From assembly GCF_002270415.1 (NCBI RefSeq), contig NZ_NNRI01000004.1, positions 1 through 64,000 of the forward strand: a stretch of DNA of 64,000 nucleotides. Reading direction: 5' to 3'. The position numbers were made by a program, and so were the translations under genes. Under the pieces are notes generated by a model. It saw nothing but the letters and a program-made list of their open reading frames with translations. It did no database searches and was not told the origin of the DNA. The DNA comes from Mesorhizobium sophorae (lineage in GTDB: Bacteria > Pseudomonadota > Alphaproteobacteria > Rhizobiales > Rhizobiaceae). Every line of letters begins with the position of its first letter. The first letter of the stretch is position 1. Positions 17,450-26,818 of the stretch are shown here, piece after piece.

Positions 17450-17875
17450 GCCCGCCGCAACACCAAGGCAGCCAAGCGATTGCTGACCCGGCTTCTGAAG
17501 AAGCAGTGCTTCGCGCCGAAGCGGATGATCACCGACAAGCTACGCTCCTATGGCGCGGCGCGGCGTCAGGTTATGCCGAACGTCGAGCATCGATCGCACA
17601 AAGGCCTGAACAACCGCGCCGAGAATTCACATGTGCCACTGCGAAAGCGTGAGAACGCCATGCAGGGCTTTCGATCATCAAGAGGCCTGCAACGGTTCGT
17701 GTCGATCTTCTCAGGTCTCCGAAACCACTTCGTTCCGTCCCACCACCAACACTCCGCCTTCCAGATACATCTCCACCGACTTACCGCCATAGCCAAGTGG
17801 AAAGCAGCGACTGTAGCCGCCTGAAATCGACCCACTTCGACTTCGCGCTCCCCATCAAGTTAAGGTGACAACGCC
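17450..17875 (+). mobile_element. IS6-family remnant (3' part)
   Basis: The sequence encodes the C-terminal third of the IS6 transposase (RNTKAAKRLLTRLLKKQC to TAIAKWKAATVAA) and ends in the right repeat GGTGACAACGCC. It is nearly identical to 25010-25425. The 5' part is missing; homology starts near 17450. With the element at 21238-25425 it brackets the three-gene oxidoreductase operon. Confidence 0.82.
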
Positions 17876-17912
17876 GTCACCATATATGCGCAGCATGACA
17901 AAGCCGAACAAC

Positions 17913-18845
17913 CTACTGCAACTCTCGCGCCCGTCCGGCGCCATTCCCGGTTTCCCAGATCGAGTCGAAGTTGCGCAACATCACTTCCGCGACGCTGAAG
18001 GTTTGCTTTCCTTGCCGGGAAGTCAGGCGGGCGTCGATGTTGGGATAGATAAAAAAGGGAAGGGAAATTCGTTCGGCCGGACCAGTGTGCACGACCTGAT
18101 GGGGCGTGCTCTTGAATCGGTCATCGCTCAAGGCTTGAAACATGTCGCCCAGATTGACTACGAGACTGTCGGGCAGGCTCGGCGCCGGCACCCAGCGCCC
18201 CCCGAACCACACCTGCAAGGAGCGCGTGGGGAGTTCCTCTTGCAGCAGCAGCGTGAAGAAGCCATTGTCGGTATGCTTTCCGGCCATGCCGCCGCTAGAT
18301 GGATACCGGATCACGCGCTGCAGCACCGTCGGCGGGCTGAAATGGCGTTGGAACCAGCCCTCCTCCATATCGAGCAGGTTGGCCAGCGCGTTCCCGAGTT
18401 GCGGCACAACCTCGTTGACCACGGTAGCTTGCAAAGCAAGCAGGCTTCGAGCGAAACCAGGAGCCAACGCGTCGTCCGGAAGGCGTGTGCAACCAGCAAA
18501 CGGACGCCGGTCGGCTTCGTTGTCGATTCCGAGGTCGAACATTTCCTTCGGATCGGGGCCGGTCTCGGGATGCAGCACCTCGCCGTACAACGGACTGTAT
18601 CCACGGGCGGAAGTGGGGTACACCTCTTGCGAGGCGTGACCGTAGCGTTCCTTAGTCGACTGAGGCAATCCGAAGAACCGGCTGGAAGCGTCGATGGCTT
18701 GTGCGATCTGTTCCTTCGGGATTCCGTGCTCGACAAGGTAAAAGAACCCGTACTCCTCGCAGACCACACGTAGGCGCTCGCGCTCTTCGTGCCGCGATGC
18801 ATCGGATGACAGTTTCGCCAGTGAGATTTGCGGTAGTGTGGTCAT
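17913..18845 (-). CDS. Fe(II)/2-oxoglutarate dioxygenase, isopenicillin-N-synthase-like
   Basis: A 310-residue double-stranded beta-helix oxygenase. The N-terminal DIOX_N-like part has CEEYGFFYLVEHGIPKEQI; the catalytic part has the metal triad HTDNGFF (His, Asp) and STPHQVVHTG (distal His), then RISLPFF, the R-x-S that binds 2-oxoglutarate. It would hydroxylate or desaturate a small molecule. The ATG overlaps the methyltransferase stop by 4 nt; it is the last gene of the coupled operon starting at 20886. Substrate unknown. Confidence 0.88.
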   Translation of the reverse strand: MTTLPQISLAKLSSDASRHEERERLRVVCEEYGFFYLVEHGIPKEQIAQAIDASSRFFGLPQSTKERYGHASQEVYPTSARGYSPLYGEVLHPETGPDPKEMFDLGIDNEADRRPFAGCTRLPDDALAPGFARSLLALQATVVNEVVPQLGNALANLLDMEEGWFQRHFSPPTVLQRVIRYPSSGGMAGKHTDNGFFTLLLQEELPTRSLQVWFGGRWVPAPSLPDSLVVNLGDMFQALSDDRFKSTPHQVVHTGPAERISLPFFIYPNIDARLTSRQGKQTFSVAEVMLRNFDSIWETGNGAGRARELQ

Positions 18846-19552
18846 AGCTGCTGCTCCGTGGGTGCGTTGGCTTTATCCGTCACTTGGAGAACCCAGTAAT
18901 GCGCCCCCTCCTCGGCGAGGTATTTGCCGTCGTTTAGACACTGTGCCGGCACCAGGATGCCCGCATCCTGCAGAGACCGTACCTCAGCTTCAAAGGATGT
19001 GGTCCCCGCATAGCTCTTGCGGGTGCTTGCGATGATAAATCCGTTGGGGCGCGTGACGCGGGCCAGTTCGCGCAGTGCGTCCGGTCGAACATGCCCTAGC
19101 GTTAAGACGCCGCAGCAGACGGTGATGTCATAGCTCCCGCTGGAGTATTCGAAGAGCGGCCCGTTAAGATCGACACCCGCTCGAACATGCTGGTAGACGC
19201 CGGTCTGCCGGGCCTTTTCGGCCATCTCCTCGGAGAGGTCGAGCCCTTCGATCAACCGGAAGCCGAGGCGTTCAAGCTGAACACCGACGAGGCCCGTTCC
19301 GCAGCCAGCGTCCAGGATCGCGGCAGCTGCTCGCTCATTGGCAAAATACGCTGTCTGCACGGCGCCCGCGAGTTCCGCAACCACCGTCGGCCCGCAATAT
19401 CCGTCGCGGACAACATCCACTTCATAGGAACTCGCCCAATCGCGATAGAAGTTGGCCAAGCGACCAACGTCGCCGTCGAGGGCATGGGAATCCTTGATGC
19501 GCTTTCGTGCGGCTTCCTCAAGTGCGGTCCGTTGGTCGAGGGTATTCATCAC
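18842..19552 (-). CDS. Class I SAM-dependent methyltransferase
   Basis: A 236-residue methyltransferase with motif I AILDAGCGTGLVG, a motif II acidic region (IEGLDLSEEMAEKA), ITVCCGVLTLGHV and LARVTRPNGFIIAS (post-motif III). The N-terminal YRDWASSYEVDV resembles WBSCR27-like small-molecule methyltransferases. It is coupled by ATGA overlaps both to the upstream dehydrogenase and the downstream oxygenase, implying all three act on one metabolite. Confidence 0.87.
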   Translation of the reverse strand: MMNTLDQRTALEEAARKRIKDSHALDGDVGRLANFYRDWASSYEVDVVRDGYCGPTVVAELAGAVQTAYFANERAAAAILDAGCGTGLVGVQLERLGFRLIEGLDLSEEMAEKARQTGVYQHVRAGVDLNGPLFEYSSGSYDITVCCGVLTLGHVRPDALRELARVTRPNGFIIASTRKSYAGTTSFEAEVRSLQDAGILVPAQCLNDGKYLAEEGAHYWVLQVTDKANAPTEQQL

Positions 19553-20886
19553 AGTTCCTCCGTGTAGGGGCAGATGAGATGCGGCACGGTCGTCAGCGGC
19601 GGCGCAGTGGCACTGTCTAGATCTACAAGCTGCCCGTTGGCGTATTGCTCAGCATGGCTATCCGACCATGCAGAGGCGCCTACGCTCCAGGTGATAACGT
19701 CGTAGATCAGGGCATCGCTCAGGCCCATGCCGCGCCCAAGATCAAACGCCTCGTCAAGGATCAGGCGATTGACGTGGGTGACCTCGCCGACCAGCGACTT
19801 GAGCAAGCGTATCTGGATGTCATTGAGCGGGACGTCGTCGAGCGGAAACACATGCTCACGCTTCGGTTTGATCCGTCCGATGGGATCGGTCAGGAATTCT
19901 TGGTCTGGCGGATGCGCGGGGTCGGCACCGTACTTGGATGGCGCGCGATAGCCCGGCACTTGCAGTCGAACGCCGAAGACCACCTCCGCCAGCTCGACGA
20001 CCCGCAGATGGCTGTCGTATCGGCCGAACTTCCGTCCCGCCTCGCTATAGCGCCTTTCGACTGCGCGCCCGATCGGCAATCCCACGCCGAGTTCGTCGGC
20101 CAGCTGGACTGTCAAGCCCATATCCTTCACCGCGATCTCCAGAGTGCAAGAGCGATCGTAGCTGCCATCCAGGAGAAACGGGACGAACTGCTCGGTTGCA
20201 ACGGAGTTTGCGGACGAGGCGACAAACTTGCGCCACGCCTGCTGCGCTGGAACGCCATCTCGCACGCTTCGGCAGAGCGCGTGGCCGCTCGCAACGGCCG
20301 CAGTGTAAAAGAGCAGGTTCGTTAGTAATTTGACTGATTGGCCCTGACCGATGTCTCCGACATGGAAGGAGACGGCTCCCATGATTTGCAACACCGTCTC
20401 GCAACGCACATAGGCCTCCGGTGGCCCGCCGACGAAGAAGCTGACATTGGCGAAATCGACCCCCATGTGGGACAAGTTGCTCACGGGCGCTTCTAGTGAA
20501 TCCACACCAATTGCTGCGGCCAGGCGGGCGATCTCGATCGTGTTGTGGTAGTCGGTGGTGGACGTATCGATCCACACGCTCGCCGGTGCCATTCCGGCTA
20601 GAGCGCCTTGCTCGCCCGTCATGTTGTCAAAGACGTCGCTTGGCAGCGGCAGACAGGTGATGACAATTTCGCAATTGCGGGCCGCGTCTCGCGGTGCGTC
20701 ATGCCACCGTGCTCCCTTTTCCCGCACGTCTCTCGCAGCCGCAGGATCGATGTCGTAGACGTCCACTTGATAGCCGGCTTGCAGGAGCTTGGCGATCATC
20801 GGTCGCCCCATGCTGCCGGTACCAATGAATCCGATGCGTTCGACGTTGCGGAAATGAGCGTCGCTTACAGCCTCTACGATAGACAC
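19549..20886 (-). CDS. 6-phosphogluconate/3-hydroxyisobutyrate dehydrogenase-family protein, duplicated C-terminal domain
   Basis: A 445-residue beta-hydroxyacid dehydrogenase-type protein. Rossmann start IGFIGTGSMGRPMIAKLLQAGYQVDVYDIDP, substrate motif SLEAPVSNLSHMGVDFANVSFF, and catalytic-Lys region GQGQSVKLLTNLL are visible. Beyond the usual ~300 residues it has a second helical domain (HVNRLILDEAFDLGRGMGLS), so it is longer than simple family members. GTG at 20886, preceded by AAAGGAATT, is the likely start; the frame is open to 21078 through AT-rich promoter sequence. A decayed paralogue is at 25978-26600. Confidence 0.85.
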   Translation of the reverse strand: MSIVEAVSDAHFRNVERIGFIGTGSMGRPMIAKLLQAGYQVDVYDIDPAAARDVREKGARWHDAPRDAARNCEIVITCLPLPSDVFDNMTGEQGALAGMAPASVWIDTSTTDYHNTIEIARLAAAIGVDSLEAPVSNLSHMGVDFANVSFFVGGPPEAYVRCETVLQIMGAVSFHVGDIGQGQSVKLLTNLLFYTAAVASGHALCRSVRDGVPAQQAWRKFVASSANSVATEQFVPFLLDGSYDRSCTLEIAVKDMGLTVQLADELGVGLPIGRAVERRYSEAGRKFGRYDSHLRVVELAEVVFGVRLQVPGYRAPSKYGADPAHPPDQEFLTDPIGRIKPKREHVFPLDDVPLNDIQIRLLKSLVGEVTHVNRLILDEAFDLGRGMGLSDALIYDVITWSVGASAWSDSHAEQYANGQLVDLDSATAPPLTTVPHLICPYTEEL

Positions 20887-20930
20887 TAGAATTCCTTTCA
20901 CAAGTACAGTCGCGATTTTCTCTTCATTTA

Positions 20931-20972
20931 TGTCCGATAGTACCTCATAGTATGTCCTATAGTACCTCATAG
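20931..20972 (-). promoter_or_regulatory. Tandem 20-bp operator upstream of the oxidoreductase operon
   Basis: Two near-identical 20-mers, TGTCCGATAGTACCTCATAG (20931-20950) and TGTCCTATAGTACCTCATAG (20953-20972), repeat with a 22-bp period, about two helical turns, putting both copies on the same DNA face. They lie 45-86 bp upstream of the probable GTG start in an unusually AT-rich stretch. Best read as paired regulator sites; the regulator is not identified in the window. Confidence 0.6.
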
Positions 20973-22450
20973 ATGGAATAAACACCGGATTTGCGTTATC
21001 AGCAAGGGAAGATATATAAAAAAGAGTTTGCATTTTCATTGCGAGTTTACGGAAGATGATTAAAGTTTTGGTGGACAAAGTTCACGATTGTGGGTCGTAT
21101 AAAGGGCGGAGTTAGAGCGGCTTTTTTGTTGACAGCTCGGCGACAACTCGGGCTCGAGACGGTCACGCGCTATCGGCCGCTGAGACGTTCGGCGTCGTGC
21201 GGGTACGGCGGAAGCTGGAACCTTCAGGAATGGCAGGGGCGATGTCACGGTAACGGCTTATGAAGAGCCTCGCGATAGACACACTTGCATGAACACCTCG
21301 CCGATCAGCTACAAGCGCCATCGTTTCCCACCTCAGATCATCGCCCATGCGGTGTGGCTCTACTTTCGGTTTCCGCTGAGCCTGCGCTTGGTCGAGGAAA
21401 TGCTGCTGGAGCGCGGCATTGTCGTCTCCTATGAAACGATCCGCCATTGGGGAAACAAATTCGGGCCCGACTACGCGCGTCGCCTTCACCGCAAGAAGCC
21501 CAGCCGGAACGATGTGTGGCACCTAGACGAGGGTGCGCCACGAAGGCGCGAAGGAGGAGCTATGATTTAGGCCCTTCCATAGCAGCTATGCTGCACAGGA
21601 GATGAGGGATGGCCCCTCGAAACCGGCTTGCAGGAGCGGGTTTCAAACCACCGCAAGCTGCTGTCGTAAAGAGCGATGGTGGTGAGCGTTGAGGAAAAGG
21701 CGGGACTTGATCCCGTCAGGTGATATGCAAGGAGACGAGCGTAAGCGAACCGCTGACGACGTGTCGAAAGGTGCATAGATGGCGTCCGGCATGAAGGCGG
21801 CGTGACCTTGCTTCAGGCTCTTGTGTGGAACGTGGGAACCTGTCGCCCCGATGCGAAGGGAGACATCCAAGTGGAAGCACCATGAGGATCCGAGGATTCC
21901 CAAACGTGTTGTTTGGGAGGCTTATCAACGGGTAAAGGCGAACCTGGGGGCAGCCGGGGTCGATGATCAGTCGATCGAAGATTTTGACCGGGATGTGAAG
22001 AACAACCTGTTCATGCTCTGGCACCGATTGTCGTCGGGCAGCTACTTTCCGTCGCCAGTCAAACGGGTCGCGATCAAAAAGCGGCAAGGTGGTACAAGGC
22101 CGTTGGGCATTCCAACGGTCTCAGATCGCATTGCACAAGGGGTGGTGAAGGCATACCTGGAACCGGAATTGGAAAGACATTTCCACGCCGATTCCTATGG
22201 GTACAGGCCGGAAAAGTCGGCACTTGATGCCGTAGGCATGGCAAGGCAGAGATGCTGGCGCCATGACTGGGTTCTCGATCTCGACATTCAGGCCTTCTTC
22301 GACACCATTCCACACGACCTGCTGCTACGGGCGGTGCGAAAGCACCCCGACTGCACGTGGGGGTTGTTATACATTGAACGGTGGCTGACAGCCCCCGTGC
22401 AACTGGAAAACGGCACCTTGGAACCTCGGGAGAGGGGGACGCCACAGGGC

Positions 22451-24118
22451 TCAGTTATCACTCCCTGAACGCAAAAGGTAACTTTTGTCAGCCGATGGCG
22501 ATTTCCCGTTGGAAGGCGATGACGCTTTTCCGGGCGGCGGTATCGTCGTCTGCATCGGGAGCGAGTGGCGGATGATGACGGTATCGTCGTCGACCAAGAC
22601 GTCCTTGACCAGCAAGCGGACAATCCTCTGTCGGTCGCTGACGTCCAGCGATTGCGCCGATGCCCGTAATTTCTGGAGGAAGGCGGTCAGCGTCTCGGCG
22701 AGACGCAGGAATGTCATGCGATCGGCGGCCTGATCGCGGATCGCCTGCAATTCGGTGCGCATGGTCTGCTCGCGGGCACGCAGCTCCGGCATGCGACGGC
22801 GCAGTTCCTCCAGCGACAGGAGATCCTCCTGGTAGGCGGTCACCAGCCGTTCCATGCTCTTGCTGACGCGCACGAGTTCCCGTTCGAGGGCCTCTTGCCG
22901 CCGTTTCGTCGGCTCAGCCGCACGGGCCGCGTCAAGGCGCCGGTCGAGCTCGGCGCGGATCAGCGTGGGGTCCTCGATCAAGCGCATCACCTCCCGCCAC
23001 ACCACTTCATCGAGCAGGTCCTGACGGATCGGCCGGCTGTCGCATACAGATCCGCCGAGATGGCGCCAGCTATCCGCCCCGAGGCAGCGGTAGTAGTGGA
23101 TTTTGCGCGCCGACGTACGGGTCGATGTGCGTGATAGCGCGTAGCCGCATTTGCGGCAGGACACCAGCCCCTGCACGATGCTCGGTTCGATGGTCCGGCG
23201 CGGGGCGAAGCGCTTGTTGTCGGTCAGGCGTTCGGCCGCCAACGCGAAAGTTTCTTCCGTCACGATGGCGGGAACGGGCACTTCGATCCATTCCTCGCGC
23301 GGCCGCTCGTGCTGGCTGGTATTCTCGCTGAAGCCCGCCCGGCCCGACAAGCGGAACGGCTTCGTCACCTTCTGCCGCGGTGCGACCTGTGTCTTGCCGA
23401 AGCAGGCCGTTCCCTTGTAGGCGGGATTGCGTAACATCCCCCACACCACCGACCGTTCCCAGCGGGTGACGCGCCGGCGCGTCAGTAGTCCCATCTCGTT
23501 GAGAAGGCGAGCGAGGGCGCCAATGCTCAGGCCGCCGACCGTATAGTTGTCGAACACCAGTCGCACCACTTCCGCCTCGACTGCATCGACCTCATAGCGC
23601 GCCGGCGCGTCATTCGTCTTACGAATATACCGATAGCCGTAGGGCGCCCCACACAGCACGGAGACTTCGCCGGCCCTGGCCCGGTGGCGCTTGCCGCGCC
23701 GCGAGCGTTCGAGAATTTGGGCCCGTTCGTACTCGGCGATCATGCCTTGGAACTGCAGCATGAGCTGGTCTTCCGGGGTGCCGGAATGCGGCGCTTTGAT
23801 GAAGACGGTCTCGACACCGTGACGAGCAAACTCCTCCGTCAAGAGAACCTGATAAGCATATTTTCTGCTCAACCGATCCGGGGAATGGATCAAGACAGCC
23901 TGGATGTGGCCCTCGGCCGCCAGGTCGCGCAATCTCTCCAGCCCCGGCCGCAGCAGGCTGGCACCGCTGAACCCCGCGTCTTCGATGATCCATTCATCGG
24001 GCACGCTGAACCCTTGCTCGCGGGCGAACGCGACCAGCGCCGCCGTCTGGCTGGCAATCGTGTTGTCCTCCTTCTGCTGATCGGAGGACACCCGGGCATA
24101 GATCGCTGCGCACCCCAT
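22451..24118 (-). CDS. Large serine recombinase
   Basis: A 555-residue site-specific recombinase: N-terminal resolvase catalytic domain (AIYARVSSDQQKEDNTIASQ with the nucleophilic Ser; IHSPDRLSRKYAYQ), recombinase domain (YGYRYIRKTNDAP, NPAYKGTACFGKTQVAP) and zinc-beta-ribbon (GLVSCRKCGYALSRTST plus CDSRP) followed by a coiled-coil segment. It opposes the intron maturase it interrupts. The C-terminal ~30 residues (PPPGKASSPSNG onwards) may read into flanking DNA. Intact catalytic residues suggest it is functional. Confidence 0.9.
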   Translation of the reverse strand: MGCAAIYARVSSDQQKEDNTIASQTAALVAFAREQGFSVPDEWIIEDAGFSGASLLRPGLERLRDLAAEGHIQAVLIHSPDRLSRKYAYQVLLTEEFARHGVETVFIKAPHSGTPEDQLMLQFQGMIAEYERAQILERSRRGKRHRARAGEVSVLCGAPYGYRYIRKTNDAPARYEVDAVEAEVVRLVFDNYTVGGLSIGALARLLNEMGLLTRRRVTRWERSVVWGMLRNPAYKGTACFGKTQVAPRQKVTKPFRLSGRAGFSENTSQHERPREEWIEVPVPAIVTEETFALAAERLTDNKRFAPRRTIEPSIVQGLVSCRKCGYALSRTSTRTSARKIHYYRCLGADSWRHLGGSVCDSRPIRQDLLDEVVWREVMRLIEDPTLIRAELDRRLDAARAAEPTKRRQEALERELVRVSKSMERLVTAYQEDLLSLEELRRRMPELRAREQTMRTELQAIRDQAADRMTFLRLAETLTAFLQKLRASAQSLDVSDRQRIVRLLVKDVLVDDDTVIIRHSLPMQTTIPPPGKASSPSNGKSPSADKSYLLRSGSDN

Positions 24119-24264
24119 CGCTTCCCTCCCTTACCCGTGGACCCGCGCCGACGATGCGAACCCGCTCCGCAACCAGGATCCCGTAGACCTGTGCCAACTT
24201 GGCTGGCAGCAGGCGGTCAAAGACGGGCTCGAGAAGGACGCTGCGAACATCGCTCTCCCGCCGC

Positions 24265-24417
24265 TCAGCCATGGCCGTCGGCTTCGCCGAGAAACGCCCG
24301 AAGCGCCCGACCCACCATGGCGCTGATCGTCGTCCCTTCCGCCGCCGCCCGCGCTCGAATCGCGTCGACCAAACTGGGCGGAAGCTTGAACGTCACTGCC
24401 GTCGTGGGCTCGGTCAC
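24265..24417 (-). CDS. Small ribbon-helix-helix-like protein upstream of the recombinase
   Basis: A 50-residue frame starting at GTG 24417: VTEPTTAVTFKLPPSLVDAI then RARAAAEGTTISAMVGRALR and AFLGEADGHG. The strand TAVTFKLP followed by two helices is a typical RHH/Arc-type DNA-binding pattern. It precedes a short overlapping frame (ATG 24272, MAERRESDVRSVLLEPVFDR) that runs into the recombinase gene and may encode another small accessory protein; I am unsure of that one. The gene may regulate the recombinase. Confidence 0.5.
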   Translation of the reverse strand: MTEPTTAVTFKLPPSLVDAIRARAAAEGTTISAMVGRALRAFLGEADGHG

Positions 24418-24842
24418 TGGCACCGGCCAGCCGATCGCCTGCGACTTTCTCGGCTACACCGAGACTGGCAATGAACCGATGGGGCAAGACCATCGTCAAC
24501 TTCAGTCCGGGTATCAGCAACCAAGCCACGAAAGCCATCCGTCAGACAATGCGGGACTGGCAGCTGGACTGTCGTATCGACAAACGCATTAACGACCTGG
24601 CCAAGATGTTCAACCCGATCCTTCGTGGGTGGATCAACTACTATGGTCGTTACCACAAATCGGTACTTTCCCGAGCATTGATGCATCTCGATCTGCGCCT
24701 GGCACGCTGGGCGATGTCGAAATATCGCCGCCTGAGACGCCATCGTCGGCGTGCGCGGTACTCGGTCCAGGACGTAAGGCGTCGGGAGCCAGCGCTGTTT
24801 GCACATTGGCGATTGCTGTATCGGGCAACGGCTGGACGGTAG

Positions 24843-24876
24843 GAGCCGGATGAGTGGAGACGCTCACGTCCGGATC
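24843..24876 (+). ncRNA. Group II intron domain V
   Basis: The 34-nt hairpin begins GAGCCGGATGAGTG, has a GAGA tetraloop and closes CGCTCACGTCCGGATC. It contains the catalytic AGC triad near its 5' side. A domain VI-like hairpin (GCCTGGG pairing with CCCGGGC) follows before the 3' splice site at 24916. Confidence 0.8.
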
Positions 24877-25427
24877 TGTGAGAGCCTGGGGGTGAAATTC
24901 GCCCGGGCCACTCGACTGGCCGTCACCATCGCCGGCAGACAGCACTGGTTGTGGCGCGCGGTCGATCAGGACGGCTGTGTACTTGATGAGATCGTCCAGA
25001 ACCGGCGCAACACCAAGGCGGCAAAGCGATTGCTGATCCGGCTCCTCAGAAAGCAGGGTCTCACGCCGAAGCGGATGGTCACCGACAAGCTGCGTTCCTA
25101 CGGCGCGGCGCGGCGTCAGGTTATGCCGAACGTCGAGCATCGATCGCACAAAGGCCTGAACAACCGCGCCGAGAATTCACATGTGCCACTGCGAAAGCGT
25201 GAGAACGCCATGCAGGGCTTTCGATCATCAAGAGGCCTGCAACGGTTCGTGTCGATCTTCTCAGGTCTCCGAAACCACTTCGTTCCGTCCCACCACCAAC
25301 ACTCCGCCTTCCAGATACATCTCCACCGACTTACCGCCATAGCCGAGTGGAAAGCAGCGACTGCAGCCGCCTGAAATCGACCCACTTCGACTTCGCGCTC
25401 CCCATCAAGTTAAGGTGACAACGCCGT

Positions 25428-25760
25428 TGTTTGTTCCCGCAGTGGTGACGGCGACGCTTCCGGAACCGGCGCCGACGCGTCCAGCACGGCCACGGAAGCG
25501 GAAGACGCCCGGGAGTGCTGGTGTCACCGAGCTTGAGATCGACGGCCATGCGGGTCGGTCGGGGAGCCGACACCAAGATTGTTGCGGCGGTGATCCGTGC
25601 GCTGAAGCCTACGTCGTGATCGGGCCGACGGGCGCCGTCAAGGTCATGGTGGCGACGAAGCCCGGTGGACTTCCGCAAAGGTGCGGAAGGGGCTGGTTGC
25701 GCTGGTGCGTGAGCATATGGGCGCCGATCTGCCAGAAGCTTGTCATTCAGCGGTTCTGGT
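25428..25760 (+). pseudogene. IS66-family remnant (TnpA C-terminus and TnpB N-terminus)
   Basis: Frame-shifted pieces read ARPRKRKTPGSAGVTELEID then GRGADTKIVAAVIRALKPT, the IS66 TnpA tail, followed by MIGPTGAVKVMVATKP and EGLVALVREHMGADL, the TnpB start. Several indels break both. It lies directly at the IS6 right end. Confidence 0.6.
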
Positions 25761-25977
25761 GAGGTTTGTCGCCTGCACAAAAACCTCTTGCAGACGGGGC
25801 TGGCCATGCCTTCTATCTGTCATACATCAAATGAAAGTCAATTGTATTTAACAATAGCTCAATGAATTATTCATTTATATATACTTGTCTTTGCCATGAG
25901 TGCGATGGATATTCCTTTGCTGTCGATATTGACACTTATCCAAGTCAAATCGTGAATTACTTGCAAAAGGATGTCCC
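25761..25977. other. AT-rich non-coding stretch before a decayed gene
   Basis: The stretch is far richer in A and T than its surroundings (for example TTCATTTATATATAC near 25869) and has no plausible gene. It precedes the ghost dehydrogenase and mirrors the AT-rich leader of the intact copy at 20887-21060, but I do not find the tandem operator here. Confidence 0.4.
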
Positions 25978-26600
25978 ATGGCTGCTGTAGAGGCTAGAGG
26001 AAGCGCTGTGCACACTATTCATATCCACAATACCGACGCAGCATGGGGGGGGGCGACTGATGATCGCCAAGCTCCTGGGAGCCGCCTATCGGGGTCGATG
26101 TCTACGATATCGAGCCCACGGCCTCGAAAGACGTTGTCGAAAAGGGAGCACGGTGGCATGACGCACCGCGAGACGCGGCCCGCAATTGCGAAATTGTCAT
26201 CACCTGTCTGTTGCTGCCACACGACGTCTTCGACAACATGACGGGCGAGAAAGGCGCCTCGGCCGGATATGGGCACCGGGGAGCGTGTGGATCGACACGT
26301 CAACTACCGACTACCCACACGATCGAGACCGCCCGCCTGGCTGCAGCAATTGGCGTGCATTCGCTAGAAGCGCCCGTAGCAACTTGTTCCACATGGGGGT
26401 CGATTTTGCCAATGTCAGCTTCTTCGTCGGCGAGCCATCGGAGGGCGTTGCGAGGCCGTATCGCAAACCATGAGAGCCGCCTCCCTCCATGTCGGAGACA
26501 GCGGTCAGGGCCAGTTATTCAAACTACTGACGAACCTACTCTTTTACGCTGCAGCCGCCTCGATGTTCCGTTTGCATCTCCATTGTTAGGGCGCGATCTT
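25978..26600 (+). pseudogene. Decayed second copy of the 3-hydroxyisobutyrate dehydrogenase-like gene
   Basis: Pieces in three frames match the protein encoded at 19549-20886: LMIAKLL against PMIAKLL, KGARWHDAPRDAARNCEIVI (same residues), DVFDNMTGEKGA, VWIDTSTTDY, GVHSLEAPV, GVDFANVSFFVG and KLLTNLLFYAAAAS. Many frameshifts are present and the copy ends near 26600, losing the C-terminal half. It lies upstream of, and on the same strand as, the second MDR gene. Confidence 0.8.
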
Positions 26601-26818
26601 CGCGCGCCGGATACAACCATTCGAAAGATTGATATCGTGGTGCTCGGACCCTTTTGGCGAATTGTCCTTAGCCATTCCCATCCCGCAATGGATCCGGTTT
26701 CCGGACAGGCCAGACAGATTGAAGGCTATGCTCCCTGCGCGCCTGGCATTGGAGTCGCCCGGAAATCGGAAGTCTCGACCCTCCGGTATCGACAATCTCG
26801 TACCCTTGGAGAGCAATT

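Larger units (their letters stand above)
21851..24842 (+). pseudogene. ltrA: Group II intron-encoded reverse transcriptase/maturase (LtrA type), disrupted
   Basis: The N-terminal part (21851-22468) has RT motifs GVDDQSIEDF, RPLGIPTVSDRIAQGVV, SYGYRPEKSALDAV, DIQAFFDTIPHDLL and ends in GTPQGSVITP. The C-terminal part resumes near 24480 as NRWGKTIVNFSPGIS with the maturase segment ILRGWINYYGRYHKS, then the basic tail, ending at 24842. The catalytic YADD block and following residues are absent and the flanking FLGYT stub is out of frame. No active RT can be made. Confidence 0.85.
21533..24916 (+). mobile_element. Group II intron, inserted in the IS6 transposase gene and itself interrupted
   Basis: The 5' end is GTGCGCC (21533), a standard bacterial group II start, and the 3' end is ...CGAC (24916), keeping the terminal AY rule. 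Domain V at 24843-24876 is a 34-nt hairpin with the AGC triad and a GAGA loop, followed by a domain VI-like hairpin. The encoded maturase is split and lacks its centre because a serine-recombinase segment (about 22466-24430) has replaced it. The intron cannot encode its own reverse transcriptase but its ribozyme ends look intact. Confidence 0.85.
21238..25425 (+). mobile_element. IS6-family element split by a group II intron
   Basis: The left end is at 21238 (GGCGATGTCACGG), the transposase start at 21289, and the right end at 25425 (GGTGACAACGCC). Removing 21533-24916 joins GACGAGG to TGGCCGTC and restores HLDE-VAVTIAG in frame, with the downstream catalytic half (WLWRAVDQDGCVLDEIVQ, RMVTDKLRSYGAARRQ) intact. 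The usual 8-bp target duplication is not seen (ATGGCAGG left, GTTGTTTG right), so the flanks were rearranged after insertion. The right end abuts IS66 debris. Confidence 0.85.

Noticed and set aside
21238..25425. An 8-bp target duplication at the IS6 ends
   Set aside because: Left flank ATGGCAGG and right flank GTTGTTTG do not match.
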